From Aquila chrysaetos chrysaetos (lineage: Eukaryota > Chordata > Aves > Accipitriformes > Accipitridae), in contig NC_044012.1 of the NCBI RefSeq assembly GCF_900496995.4, positions 1,302,001 to 1,366,000 of the forward strand: a stretch of 64,000 bases of DNA, written 5' to 3'. Below, piece after piece: positions 25,463-41,754 of the stretch. Within the stretch, counting starts at the first letter, position 1. Each line of letters opens with the position of its first letter. The notes beneath the pieces were generated by a model, which was not told the origin of the DNA, searched no databases, and was given only the letters and a program-made list of their open reading frames with translations. A program made the translations under genes and the position numbers.

Positions 25463-25468
25463 AATAAA
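25463..25468 (+). promoter_or_regulatory. TERF2: TERF2 polyadenylation signal
   Basis: An AATAAA on the plus strand lies about 845 bp after the TERF2 stop and is followed by a T/G-rich stretch (TTCCTTTCTTGTTGTATTTC). It would end a 3' UTR of about 870 bp. Confidence 0.75.
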
Positions 25469-25489
25469 GTTCCTTTCTTGTTGTATTTC

Positions 25490-28770
<3,281 letters not shown>

Positions 28771-29051
28771 CAGTGCCCAGAACTGCGGGCAGGACCGCTG
28801 CCTGCAGCGCTCGGTAACCAAGCTGCCACTCTGCCCCTTCACAGAGTGGGAGGGAAGGCCGGATCCTGCTTTGAGGAGGAGGGAGGAGAGCTCCCCCTGC
28901 TCCGGCCTCCGGCTCTAGCCCTGCCTCGGCTGAAACCACTCCGATAGAAGAAAAGCACAACGCGATCGCCTCAGCTTTGTGAGCTGCATCAGTTTGTTAC
29001 ACCCCAACCCACCATTACAGTGTCCCAATGTGCCTTTTCTACCAGACGCCC

Positions 29052-29057
29052 AATAAA
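29052..29057 (+). promoter_or_regulatory. TMED6: TMED6 polyadenylation signal
   Basis: An AATAAA in the context CGCCCAATAAAGGAACC lies about 280 bp after the TMED6 stop. The 560 bp from here to the NIP7 stop hold no recognisable gene; the NIP7 3' UTR should read into this spacer from the other strand, but no canonical AATAAA was seen on that strand nearby. Confidence 0.75.
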
Positions 29058-29618
29058 GGAACCCCTGGCACACGCTCTGGGGAGCGACTGCAGCCTGCTG
29101 CCTGCTGTCCATCCTCTGCAAGCCTGGGCAAAGCAAGTCCTGCCTTGCAGGCAGCTGCCTGCTCCCTCCCTGAAGCTCGGCAGTCAGCCTCTGACAGCTC
29201 AGCCCCAGGCTGCGAGCCTCCCCCCGGCCTCGTCTGCCGAACTGAACTGAACGTGGCGCTTCTCCCCTCTGGAGTTGCATCCCGGTGTGTCGCACTGCCC
29301 CAGGGAGGCAGAGACCCGCAGCAGGGGTGAGAACTGCCCACCCCCCACCCCGGAGGCTCCGCACTAGACAACAGGCACTCTGGGAGAAGGAACAGGTTTT
29401 ATGTGACAGCAGGGACAGGTCTGGCATGGGGGGAGCTCCTCCTCGTGTTGGCAGCAGCCCCCCCTGGGGTTGCGGGGCTGCGTGCTGGTGGCTCCCAGCC
29501 CCTCCGCCCCACTCAGAGTGGGTTCCTCACGGCTCCCTACACCGCTGCTGCACCAATGGTGCAGGACAAAGTCTGTTCTGCCTAGGAACGCTCACATCTT
29601 TGGAGCGCTGGAGTTCCC

Positions 29619-30591
29619 TTAGGTCAGCGTGTCCTCGTTCCGCACGTACTCCCCGACGTCAGCCTGGTGGAACACCACGATGGCCATGGGGTCCACTTTC
29701 CGGCACTCCTGGGTGGACTTGGCGGCCACCCCAAAGCCCTGTGGGGGGGACGAAGGGGAGGAGGTGAGAGAGAGTTTCCCCCCACCTTGTACCCATACCC
29801 CAGCCCCGGAAAGCGCAGGGGCCGTGCCGGCCACTCACCAGCGGGACGTCGGCCATGGAGAACACCACCACGCCCTGGTACTGGGCCGTGTTCTCCGTGA
29901 TGCGGCCCAGGCCCGACTTCAGGACGTGGTTGCCGTAGAGGAAGGACTGCTCCGAGCCGGGCTTCACCCACACCTTGTACTGCAAAAGAAGCCCGGAGCA
30001 AGTGAGGGGCTGGCAGGGGGGCCTGGCACAGGGCAGGGGGGAGCCGGCTGGGGGTCGGGGCGGGGGGGGGCCATGTCCCACCTTGGCGTAGGGTGCGAGG
30101 AAGTCCAGGGCCGTGACGCTGAGCCGGAACTTTTGCGTCTTGGTGAACTTTCCGAAGCAGGTGCCCAGGGCCACCAGGCTGTCCCGGGGGATGCTCGCAG
30201 CCACCTTCAGCAGCTTCTCACTGAGAAGAGAGCAGAGCTGGAGTGGCTCCAAGGCCCGGGACCGGGACCGGGACCCCCCCCCCCGCCCCACCGCTGTCCT
30301 GTCCGTGTCCCCCCGGCCCCGCTCACCTCAGGTAGTAGACGCGGTCGCGGTGCAGGCGGAAGCAGTAGGTGCCATCGGGCCGGTCCACCAGCAGCTGGAT
30401 GTTCTCACCGATGCTGCGGAGACAAGAGCCCGTGAGCCCGGCCCCGGTCCCGGTCCCGGTCCCGGTCCCCTCCTCCCGCGGCTCGCCCGGTCCCCGGTCC
30501 CCAATCCCCTCCGGTCCCCGTTCCCGGTCCCTCACTATCGTCCCAGCTTCTCGAAGACCGCCCGCGTCTCCGCCTCCGTCAGCGGCCGCAT
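29619..30591 (-). CDS. NIP7: Ribosome biogenesis factor NIP7
   Basis: NIP7 is a nucleolar factor for pre-rRNA processing in 60S (and, in human cells, 40S) subunit assembly. Exons in order of translation: 30536-30591, 30327-30413, 30082-30220, 29839-29979, 29619-29738, giving 180 residues, the same as human. The N-terminal domain reads [18 protein letters not shown] and the C-terminal PUA RNA-binding domain covers about residues 95-180 ([20 protein letters not shown] to the DTLT end). All splice sites are GT-AG. The start codon is 101 bp from the COG8 start on the other strand, so both probably share one bidirectional promoter. Intron 1 is rich in GGGACC-type hexamers. Confidence 0.97.
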
Positions 30592-30692
30592 CGCCCCGGC
30601 GCCGCACACGCGGGGACGCGCCGTGAACCGGAAGCGGCGGAACCGGAAGCGGCGCGGCGGCCCACCGAGAGGGGAGCGGCCAGAGCGGCGCC
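30592..30692. promoter_or_regulatory. NIP7/COG8 bidirectional CpG-island promoter
   Basis: Only 101 bp separate the two divergent start codons, within a CpG-dense block of about 30,250-31,150. There is no TATA box. GGAAGCGGCGGAACCGGAAG near 30,627-30,650 contains two ETS-like CCGGAAG/CGGAAG cores, usual for housekeeping bidirectional promoters. Confidence 0.8.
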
Positions 30693-33600
30693 ATGGCGGC
30701 GGTGGCGGCGGCGGCGGAGGAGGCCCGGCTGCTGGCCTGGCTGCGCGGCCCGGCGGCGGCGGGGCCCGGAGGCTCCGAGCTCTCCGCCTACGTGGCCGAG
30801 CTGGCGGCGCTGGGGCTGGCGGAGCTGGGCCGGGAGCCGGCGCGGCTGGCGGCGGAGAGGGCGCGGGTCGGGGCGGAGACCCGCCGCCTGGCCTTCGAGC
30901 ACTACCGGGCCTTTATCCGCTCCGCCGAGTGCACCGGCCGCGCCGGCCGCGGCTTCGGCGGCATCGAGAGCCGCCTCGGCAGTCTGCTGGGCCGCCTGCC
31001 CGCCCTCCAGGACGCCTGCCGGTGCGGGGACGGGGACCGGGACCGGGATTAGCCGGGGCGGGGAAGGCACGGGAGGGAACGGGGCGGACAGCGGAAAGAA
31101 CCGGGGATGGGGTGAGGCTGAGACAGGGTCTCAGGGTGCAGGAGCAGCCCCGGGGGCGGGGGAGACCGGTGAGGGCTGGGCTGGCGGGTGGCGAGAGGGG
31201 TCCTGGTGCTGGGCCCAGTAAGGATCGGGGCTGGCTGGGACTGGGGGTACAGGGAGCACTGGGAGGGGGCCCTGGACGGCGCTGGGCAGAGGGCAGCGTG
31301 GGCGGGAGGGAGCCTCGTGCCGATCCCGTCCCGATCCCGCAGGAACTTCATGCGCGATGCCGAGGAGATCGCCTGCAGCCGGCGCATGAACAGCCTGACG
31401 CTGAACCGGCACACGGAGATCCTGGAGATCCTGGAGATCCCGCAGCTCATGGACACCTGCGTTCGCAACGGCTACTACGAGGAGGCACTGGAGCTCGCCG
31501 CCTACGTGCGCCGGCTGGAGAGGAAGCACAGCGGCATCCCCGTGATCCAGGTAGGCCCCGCTCTGCTCCTGCCCCACGGCTGCCCCACGCCCGGCCCCCA
31601 CGGCTGAGGCTTCTCTCCCACGCCAGGGCATCGTGGACGAGGTGCGCCAGTCTGCCCAGCTGATGCTGAACCAGCTCATCCAGCAGCTCCGCACCAACAT
31701 CCAGCTGCCGGCCTGCCTGCGGGTCATCGGCTACCTGCGGCGCATGGACGTCTTCACGGAGGCCGAGCTGCGCATCAAGTTCCTGCAGGCGCGGGACGCC
31801 TGGCTGCGCTCCATCCAGGCCTCCATCCCCGACGACGACCCCTACTTCCACATCACCAAGACCATCGAGGCCTGCCGCGTCCACCTCTTCGACATCGTCA
31901 CCCAGTATCGCGCCATCTTCTCCGACGAGGAGCCGCTCCTGCCCCCTGAGGGGCAGGCCCTCAACGAGGGAGCCATCTTCCACGGCTGGGTGCTGCAGAA
32001 GGTCTCCGAGTTCCTGCGGACGCTGGAGCGCGATCTCCGGCGCGGGGTGGGCAGCCGCCTGGACTCGCTGCTGGGGCAGTGCATGTACTTCGGCCTCTCC
32101 TTTAGCAGGGTGGGGGCCGATTTCCGCGGGCAGCTGGCCCCCCTCTTCCAGCGCGTGGCTGCCGCCGCTTTCGAGAAGGCGGTGGAGGAGGCGGTGGAAA
32201 AATTCCGGGAGGAGATGAATTCCTACACGCTCATCTCTGCCCCGGCCGTCCTCGGGGGCAGCGCCGGTGTGCCGGTGCCCGCGGCACAGCCGGGGACGCT
32301 GCAGCCGCCCATGGTGCTGCTGGACTTCCCGCCTCTCGCCTGCTTCCTCAACGGCCTCCTCGTCGCCTTCAACGACCTGCGGCTCTGCTGCCCCGTCGCC
32401 CTGGCCCAGGACGTCACCGCCTGCCTGGAGGACGCGCTCGGTGAGGTAAGGTGCCGGGGGACGGAGCTGTGCCTTGTCCTGGGAGAACGTGGGGACGCGC
32501 TCGCCCTGCCCCGAGCATTCATAGGATAGAGTCATAGAGTCGTTGAGGTTGGAAAAGACCCTTAAGATCATCGAGTCCAACCACAAACCTAACAGTGCCA
32601 AGTCCACCGTTAAACCGTGTCCCTAAGCGCCACATTTACACATCTTGTAAACACCTCCAGGGATGGTGACTCAACCACTTCCCTGGGCAGGCTGTTCCAA
32701 TGCTTAATAACCCTTTTGGTGATGAAAGTTTTCCTAATACCCATCTAAACCTCCCCTGGTGCAACTTGAGGCCGTTTCCTCTTGCTCTATCACTTGGGAG
32801 GAGAGACCAACCCCCACCTCACTACAGCCTCCTTTCAGGTAGTTGTAGAGAGCGATGAGGTCTCCCCTCAGCCTCCTTTTCTCCAGACTAAACAACCCCA
32901 GTTCCCTCAGCCGCTCCTCAAGTTCTCTAGACCCTTCTCCTTGTTCTCCAGGCCCTTCACCAGCTTCGTTGCCCTTTTCCAGACGCGCTCCAGCACCTCA
33001 GTGTCTGTCTTGTCCCAAAACTGAACACAATATTCGAGGTGTGGCCTCACCAGTGCCGAGTACATGGGGACGATCACTGCTGGCCACACAATTTCTGATA
33101 TAAGCCAGGGTGCTGTTGGCGACCTTGGCCACCTGGGCATGCTGCTGGCTCACACTCAGAATTAACAACTCTCCGAGGAATTAACGACTTCTTGCTTTTC
33201 ACCCCAGGTGACCAAAACCATCCTGGTGTTCCACCGAGCAGAAGAGGCGGCTTTCAGCGGGCGGGAGCAGGAGCTCTTTGCCCAGTTCTGTACGGCCTTC
33301 CTGGACGACCTGCTGCCCTACCTCAACCGCTGCCTCCAGCTCCTCTTTCCCCCGGCACAAATCGCGCAGGCGCTGGGTGAGACCCCCGGGGATTTGCATT
33401 TCTTGGAGGGGGGGGGAGCCATGGTTGGGGGCAGAGCTGCCGCAGCGGCTCTGCCCCCACCCGTGGCTCCCCCCCAAGACATACTGGGCCCTGTCACCTC
33501 TGTGGGGGTTCCCCGTGGGCCCCCACACAAGCCTTCCCCCCCCTCTGTCTCCCGCAGGCGTCCCCCCCACCCAGCTGCAGCGCTTCGGCCGCCTGGGCCG

Positions 33601-33796
33601 CATCGACGTGGTCGCCCTCAGGGAGCCGTTGGCTTTTCTCCTGCCGGCGTCGGCAGAGGAGGAACCGGCCCATGAGAACACCCCGCGCCCGGAGCGGGAA
33701 TCGGAAGCCGTGGCCGGGGGGTCCCTGCCTGCGCAGGGGCAGGAGAACCCCCCCACCGGGGCTCTGCTGCCGGACATTCCCGAGGCCACAGGGTAG
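30693..33796 (+). CDS. COG8: Conserved oligomeric Golgi complex subunit 8
   Basis: COG8 is a lobe B subunit of the COG tether, which captures vesicles for retrograde traffic within the Golgi and so maintains glycosylation enzymes. Exons: 30693-31021, 31343-31550, 31627-32445, 33208-33376, 33558-33796, giving 587 residues (human 612). Conserved runs include [39 protein letters not shown] and [19 protein letters not shown]. The N-terminus is alanine-rich and the C-terminal tail is shorter and unlike human. Intron 3 carries a CR1 insertion. The start follows a good Kozak context (GCGCCATGG). PDF begins 254 bp downstream on the same strand. Confidence 0.97.
32519..33165 (-). mobile_element. CR1 LINE, 5'-truncated, in COG8 intron 3
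   Basis: The plus strand begins with ATAGGATAGAGTCATAGAGT and GGTTGGAAAAGACCCTTAAG, the reverse complement of the typical CR1 3' end. The minus strand reads through the C-terminal part of the CR1 reverse transcriptase frame, including [19 protein letters not shown] and [17 protein letters not shown]. Only about 650 bp of the 3' end is present and the reading frame is broken, so it is an inactive 5'-truncated copy. Insertion is in antisense orientation to COG8. Confidence 0.93.
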
Positions 33797-34050
33797 CGGG
33801 GCTGTGGCTGGGCCGGGCTGCGTCACCCCACGACGGGGGTGCGGGGGTCCCCGGTCCCTGCCTGCCTTCCCGCTGCCCGTACCCCTGCCCGCAGACCTCC
33901 TGCCTGCACACCCCCCCCCCCCCCAAAAAACCCCACCGCCCCCGGGCGCTGGCGGTTCCTCCCTGCCGCCAGGGGTCGCTCTCCCCTCCCGCCCTACAAC
34001 ACGCGCCAGCGCTTGGCGGCCACCGTCGCTGCGCGCGCAGGCCGGCCTCC
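33797..34050 (+). other. COG8-PDF intercistronic spacer
   Basis: This 254-bp GC-rich spacer joins the COG8 stop to the PDF start on the same strand. It holds a 16-base C run with an A run behind it at about 33,910-33,930 and no AATAAA or ATTAAA, so COG8 transcripts probably read through into PDF. In human, COG8 and PDF also overlap and share bicistronic transcripts. Confidence 0.7.
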
Positions 34051-34852
34051 ATGGCGGCGCTGGCGGCGGGGCGGCGGTTGGCGGGACGGGCCCGGCCGGG
34101 AGCCCCGGGCCGGGGGTACGGGGAGGCGGCGGGTTGGGGAGAACGAGAACGTTCGTATTGGCGGGCGCTGCGGAGGAGGGTGCTGGGTCCGCCCGTCCCG
34201 CCTTTCGCTTCCCCTTGCCAGGTGGGAGCCCCGGTGTTACGCGCCGCCGCCGCCGCCGTGGCACCGGAACGGCTGGGCGGACCCGAATTGCGGGAACTGG
34301 CGGCGGCGTTGGCGGCCGGGCTGAGGCGGGAGCCGTGCCTGGGGTTAAGCGCCCCGCAGCTGGGCGTGCCGTTGCGGGTCTTCGCCGCCGAGCTCACCCC
34401 GGCCCGCTGCCACCGGTACCCGCCGGCCCTGCGCAGCGCCCACGGCATCGAGCCCTTCCCGTTCCGCCTGCTCGTCAACCCCGCGCTCCGCGTCCTCGAC
34501 GCCCGCCTCGTCACCGCTCCCGAGGGCTGCGCCAGCCTCAAGGGCTTCTCCGCCTACGTCCCGCGCCACTGGGCCGTCCACGTCTCCGGTACCGACCCCC
34601 GCCGGTCCTGACCGTCCCCCACCCCGGGTGGGACACGTTTCCCCGGATCCCCCACCGCCCCTGCAACTCTGACCGCCGCTTTCCCGGTCGGCAGGCGTGG
34701 ACGAGCACGGGGAGCCGGTGAGCTGGGAGGCGAAGGGCTGGGCGGCCCGTGTGGTCCAGCACGAGATGGACCACCTGGACGGCATCCTCTACGTCGACCG
34801 GATGGACAGCCGCACCTTCACCAACGTCAGCTGGATGGAGCTCCTGGACTGA
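34051..34852 (+). CDS. PDF: Mitochondrial peptide deformylase
   Basis: PDF removes the N-formyl group from newly made mitochondrial proteins. Exons: 34051-34588 and 34695-34852, giving 231 residues (human 243). The Arg/Ala-rich N-terminus ([20 protein letters not shown]) fits a mitochondrial targeting peptide. The three deformylase motifs are present: GLSAPQLG at residues 98-105, EGCAS at 158-162 and QHEMDH at 201-206, supplying the metal ligands Cys160, His202 and His206 and the catalytic Glu203. A variant AATACA poly(A) hexamer lies at 35,006-35,011. The gene follows COG8 with no visible terminator of its own upstream. Confidence 0.96.
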
Positions 34853-36050
34853 GGCCCGCCGCGCCGGCAGGCAGGTGCCCGGCCGCACCGGCTGTCCCGG
34901 TACCTCGTCTCGCCGGATCGGAACCGCAGTGACTTCTCCAGCACGGAGCCGCGGCCCCGGGGGGGCGGGGGGGGGTGGCGGCTCTCGCTCGGCTGTACCG
35001 CGGGCAATACACACTGTGAGGGCTCAGCGCGGCTCCCGGCTGTTCCTGCCCGCCTCCCGCAACCCCCCCAGTCTGGCCTGGGCCCTGCCTGGCTGCACCC
35101 CAGGTGTGTGTGTGGGGGGCAGGTGTAGCCAGGGGGAGCCCAGCTGTCGCTGCCCCTTGCACCTGAAATTATTTTACAGGTCTAGGAACAAGAGCTGCTG
35201 GCAGGGGAGGAGGGATGGGGGGGGGGAACTCCTCTCCGGGGCTTGTTTGGTGGCCAGGGTCACAGTGTGGGCAGCTGGGGGGGGGTGGAGGTGCTACAGT
35301 GGAGGGGAGCAGTGGGGTCCTGGGGCTGGGGGGGGGGGGGGGGGGCAGCAGGGCTGAGGCTGGCTCGGGAATGGCACAGGGGGACACAGGGTGCTGGCTG
35401 GGGCGGGCAGCTGCTGGCAGGAGCCTTCAGGGCTTGTCCCATGGCTGCTTCAAGTGCTGCATGCTCAGGGGGGGGGGGGACAAAGCCCAAAGCAGCAGCG
35501 CGCCGCCCCCCCCCCCAGGCACAAATCCCGGGCCAGGATGGCTGGAGCGTGGGGAGTCCCACACCCCCTCACCCAGGAACAGGCAGCAGCTGCCAGGGCC
35601 TCCTGCCTGCACATGGCAGCAGCGGCACAGGCAGAGCCCGAGGCCTCGTCCCTGGGGCAGTGGGTTTGGGGGGGGGCTGGGCTGGGTCCCCCGGTGCGGT
35701 CAGAGCCTCAGGGAGGGGCCGGGCGCCAGCTGAAGCTTTCAGATTGTTTTTATTTTCATATAAACAAGACAGAACCCAAAGCAGCATTAATTTAAAAAAT
35801 AAAAAAGAGCAGGAAGAAGAGTGGGGCAGGGCCGGGGGGAGCACCCGGCCACCCAGGCCATGCTCAGACACCGCCCCCCCCCCAATAGTGTCAGCCCCCC
35901 CAGGCCGTGCTCCCCGCGCCCCGCTGGGTGCTGCGGTGCAATGGGGTGAGTAGTGAGCGGAAGATGAACCTGTTTGGCACGGCCGGCGGGGCGGGAGTGG
36001 GGGGCGTGCGGCAGGGACCCCCAATCCCTACTCCACCCCCCCCGCCGCCC
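34853..36050. other. PDF-VPS4A convergent 3' regions
   Basis: About 1.2 kb separate the PDF and VPS4A stop codons, which face each other. On the minus strand AATAAA at 35,749-35,754 would end a VPS4A 3' UTR of about 320 bp. On the plus strand AATAAA lies at 35,798-35,803. The rest is G-rich and includes an 18-base G run near 35,330-35,347. No further gene was recognised. Confidence 0.7.
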
Positions 36051-39689
<3,639 letters not shown>

Positions 39690-40580
39690 CTCATCGCCCG
39701 GTGTCGCCGCTCCTGGCGCGGCCCGGCCCGGCGGCGGCGGCGGCGGCGGCAGCGGGGCCCGCGGGACCGCCCGCCACTGCGGCTGTGCGCGCTGGCGCCC
39801 CCTACCGGCACCCGCCGGTAGCCGCGCCGCGGGGCGGGGCCTCGCCGCGCCACGCCCCCCCTCAGCCGCGCCACGCCCCTCGGGACACACACGGCGCGGC
39901 GGGCGGGGGCGAGGGTGGGCACACGCGTGTGCAGCTCGACACGCGTGTGTCCCCGCAGGGACCCCCGCGACCGTGGGCACCCGCACATACACCCACAAGC
40001 ACACGCGTGTGCGCGCGCACACCCCCCCACACCCTCCCCAACCACCCGGATACGTGTGCACGCGCGCGCGCACACCCACGTCCACACCCGGACCCGCGCG
40101 TGGGCACACCTACGGACCCGGCTGGGGGTACGGGCACCCCCTGCACCCCCCCGTCCGCGTGCACACGTGTGCGCGCGCACACACACACACACACACACAG
40201 ACTGTGCACAAGTATAGTGTGTACACCTGCATCCACACACACACGTACGTGTACACGCACACACCCCCCCCCGAGTGCCCATACACAGCCCCCAAATACC
40301 TGCGGGTACCTGTGCCCACCGATGAGCCCCCCCCCATTTGCTCCCACTATGAGATGCCCCCGTCCCCCCTGCCCAGCACCCCCACGCCAGGCTCTGTCCA
40401 CTACATCCCAGTCTCTCCTGTACTGGGCAGCCCAGTACTGCCCACCCCCCCGACACGTGCTGTACTGGGAATTAAGTGCCGCCCCCTCCCCAGGCACTGT
40501 AACACCCCCCCTGTGACACCCACCGCCCCCCTGGACACCCCCGGAGTGAGACTCAGAGACCCCAGAAAAGGCAATCTGAT
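39690..40580. other. VPS4A promoter and long alternating purine/pyrimidine tract
   Basis: The first 200 bp are a CpG-island promoter for VPS4A. From about 39,890 to 40,265 the sequence is packed with ACACAC, GTGTGTG and CGCGCG strings, such as CACGCGTGTGCGCGCGCACA near 40,002-40,021 and a CA run near 40,178-40,198. Such tracts favour left-handed Z-DNA. The open frames here follow from the low stop-codon density of this composition and are not genes. Confidence 0.75.
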
Positions 40581-41754
40581 ATAAATAGCGATTTACAAAG
40601 AATACAAAAATAGAAGGGGCGTGCGGCACCCAGGGCCGGTGCTGGGTGGGCGGGGGGGGGGGGGGGGGGGGCAGGACCTGTAGTGCCTGTGTGCAAGCCA
40701 CAACCCCAGGCTGGGGGCTGGCACCCCCCCAGCACCCCACCAGACCCCCCCCCGGCACCCAGCCAGCACAGCCCCACGGGAAGCAGAAAAATGTGCAGAG
40801 TTTGGCTGAGGGGGTAACAGGGCCTCAGCCGGGAGGGGGGAGCCCGGGGGGTGTCCCACTCCCGCCATGCCCGGGGCTCCCCCCAGCACCCTGGGGTGCA
40901 GGAGCTGCCCCCCTCCCGGGGGGAGGGAAAGTACAAAAAGCAAAAGTGCATCAATCTACACGTCCTGTCCCAAACCCACGAGGGGCCTGCGAGCCCCCCC
41001 GGCAGTGCGGGGCTGGACCCACGCAGCAGCTCCTGGGCAGGGGGGCACAGGCTGCAGTGGGGGGGGGAGCCATGGGGGCAGCCCCCAGCCCCTCTGCCCT
41101 GGGGCAGATTTGTTTTCCAGCTTTGGGAGGTTTGGGGGCAGTGGGGGGGGGGGGGTGGAGGGGCTGCACCCTGCCTGCCCCCCCCAGGGATGAGCACCCC
41201 GGGGCTGGGGGCAGCCCCGTCCATTCCCGCAAGGGCCCCCAGTAAGACAAGTGTGTGTCCCCCACCCTGAGCGGGGCAAGGGGACCCCGTGCTGCAGCAA
41301 TGTGGGGGGGGGGCTTCGTGGCCCAAGCCCCGTCCCATGCAGGGACAATGTGACCCCGTTTGGGGGGGGGAGCCCCAAGGCAGGGAGGGCGCTGGCTCCC
41401 CCCAACGCGGGTGGGGGGAACACCGGGGGTCCCCCAATTGGGGGGGAGGGGGCCAGGCTCGCCCCGCTCCAAGGCACAGGCGGTGAGATCAGTGATGGCT
41501 TCAGGCCCCGGTGGGGGGTTAAAGCTGGTGTCTGTGCCCCGGCCCCCCCCCTTGAACTGGGCAGGGGGGACCGGGACCGCCGGCACGGAGCAGGAGAGGC
41601 TCACCCCCCACCCCGGCACAGCCGTCCTGCCACATCCCCGGCGGCTCTCGGGGCAGCGAGTCCCGGCCCCGGCAAGGCACTGGTGGGGCTGGAGGGGCGA
41701 GGGGGGGGGCCCCTCCACTGTCCCCGGCTGGTTTGTGGTGGGGGCCGGGGCCGC
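40580..41754 (-). other. SNTB2: SNTB2 3' UTR and downstream spacer
   Basis: About 1.2 kb of G-rich sequence follows the SNTB2 stop on the minus strand. It includes a 20-base G run at 40,652-40,671. An AT-rich patch at 40,571-40,614 is the likely end of the transcript, but I see no canonical AATAAA on the minus strand, so the 3' end is unresolved. Confidence 0.5.

Noticed and set aside
30113-31663. 516-codon plus-strand open frame
   Set aside because: It overlaps NIP7 antisense and COG8 out of frame; no domain.
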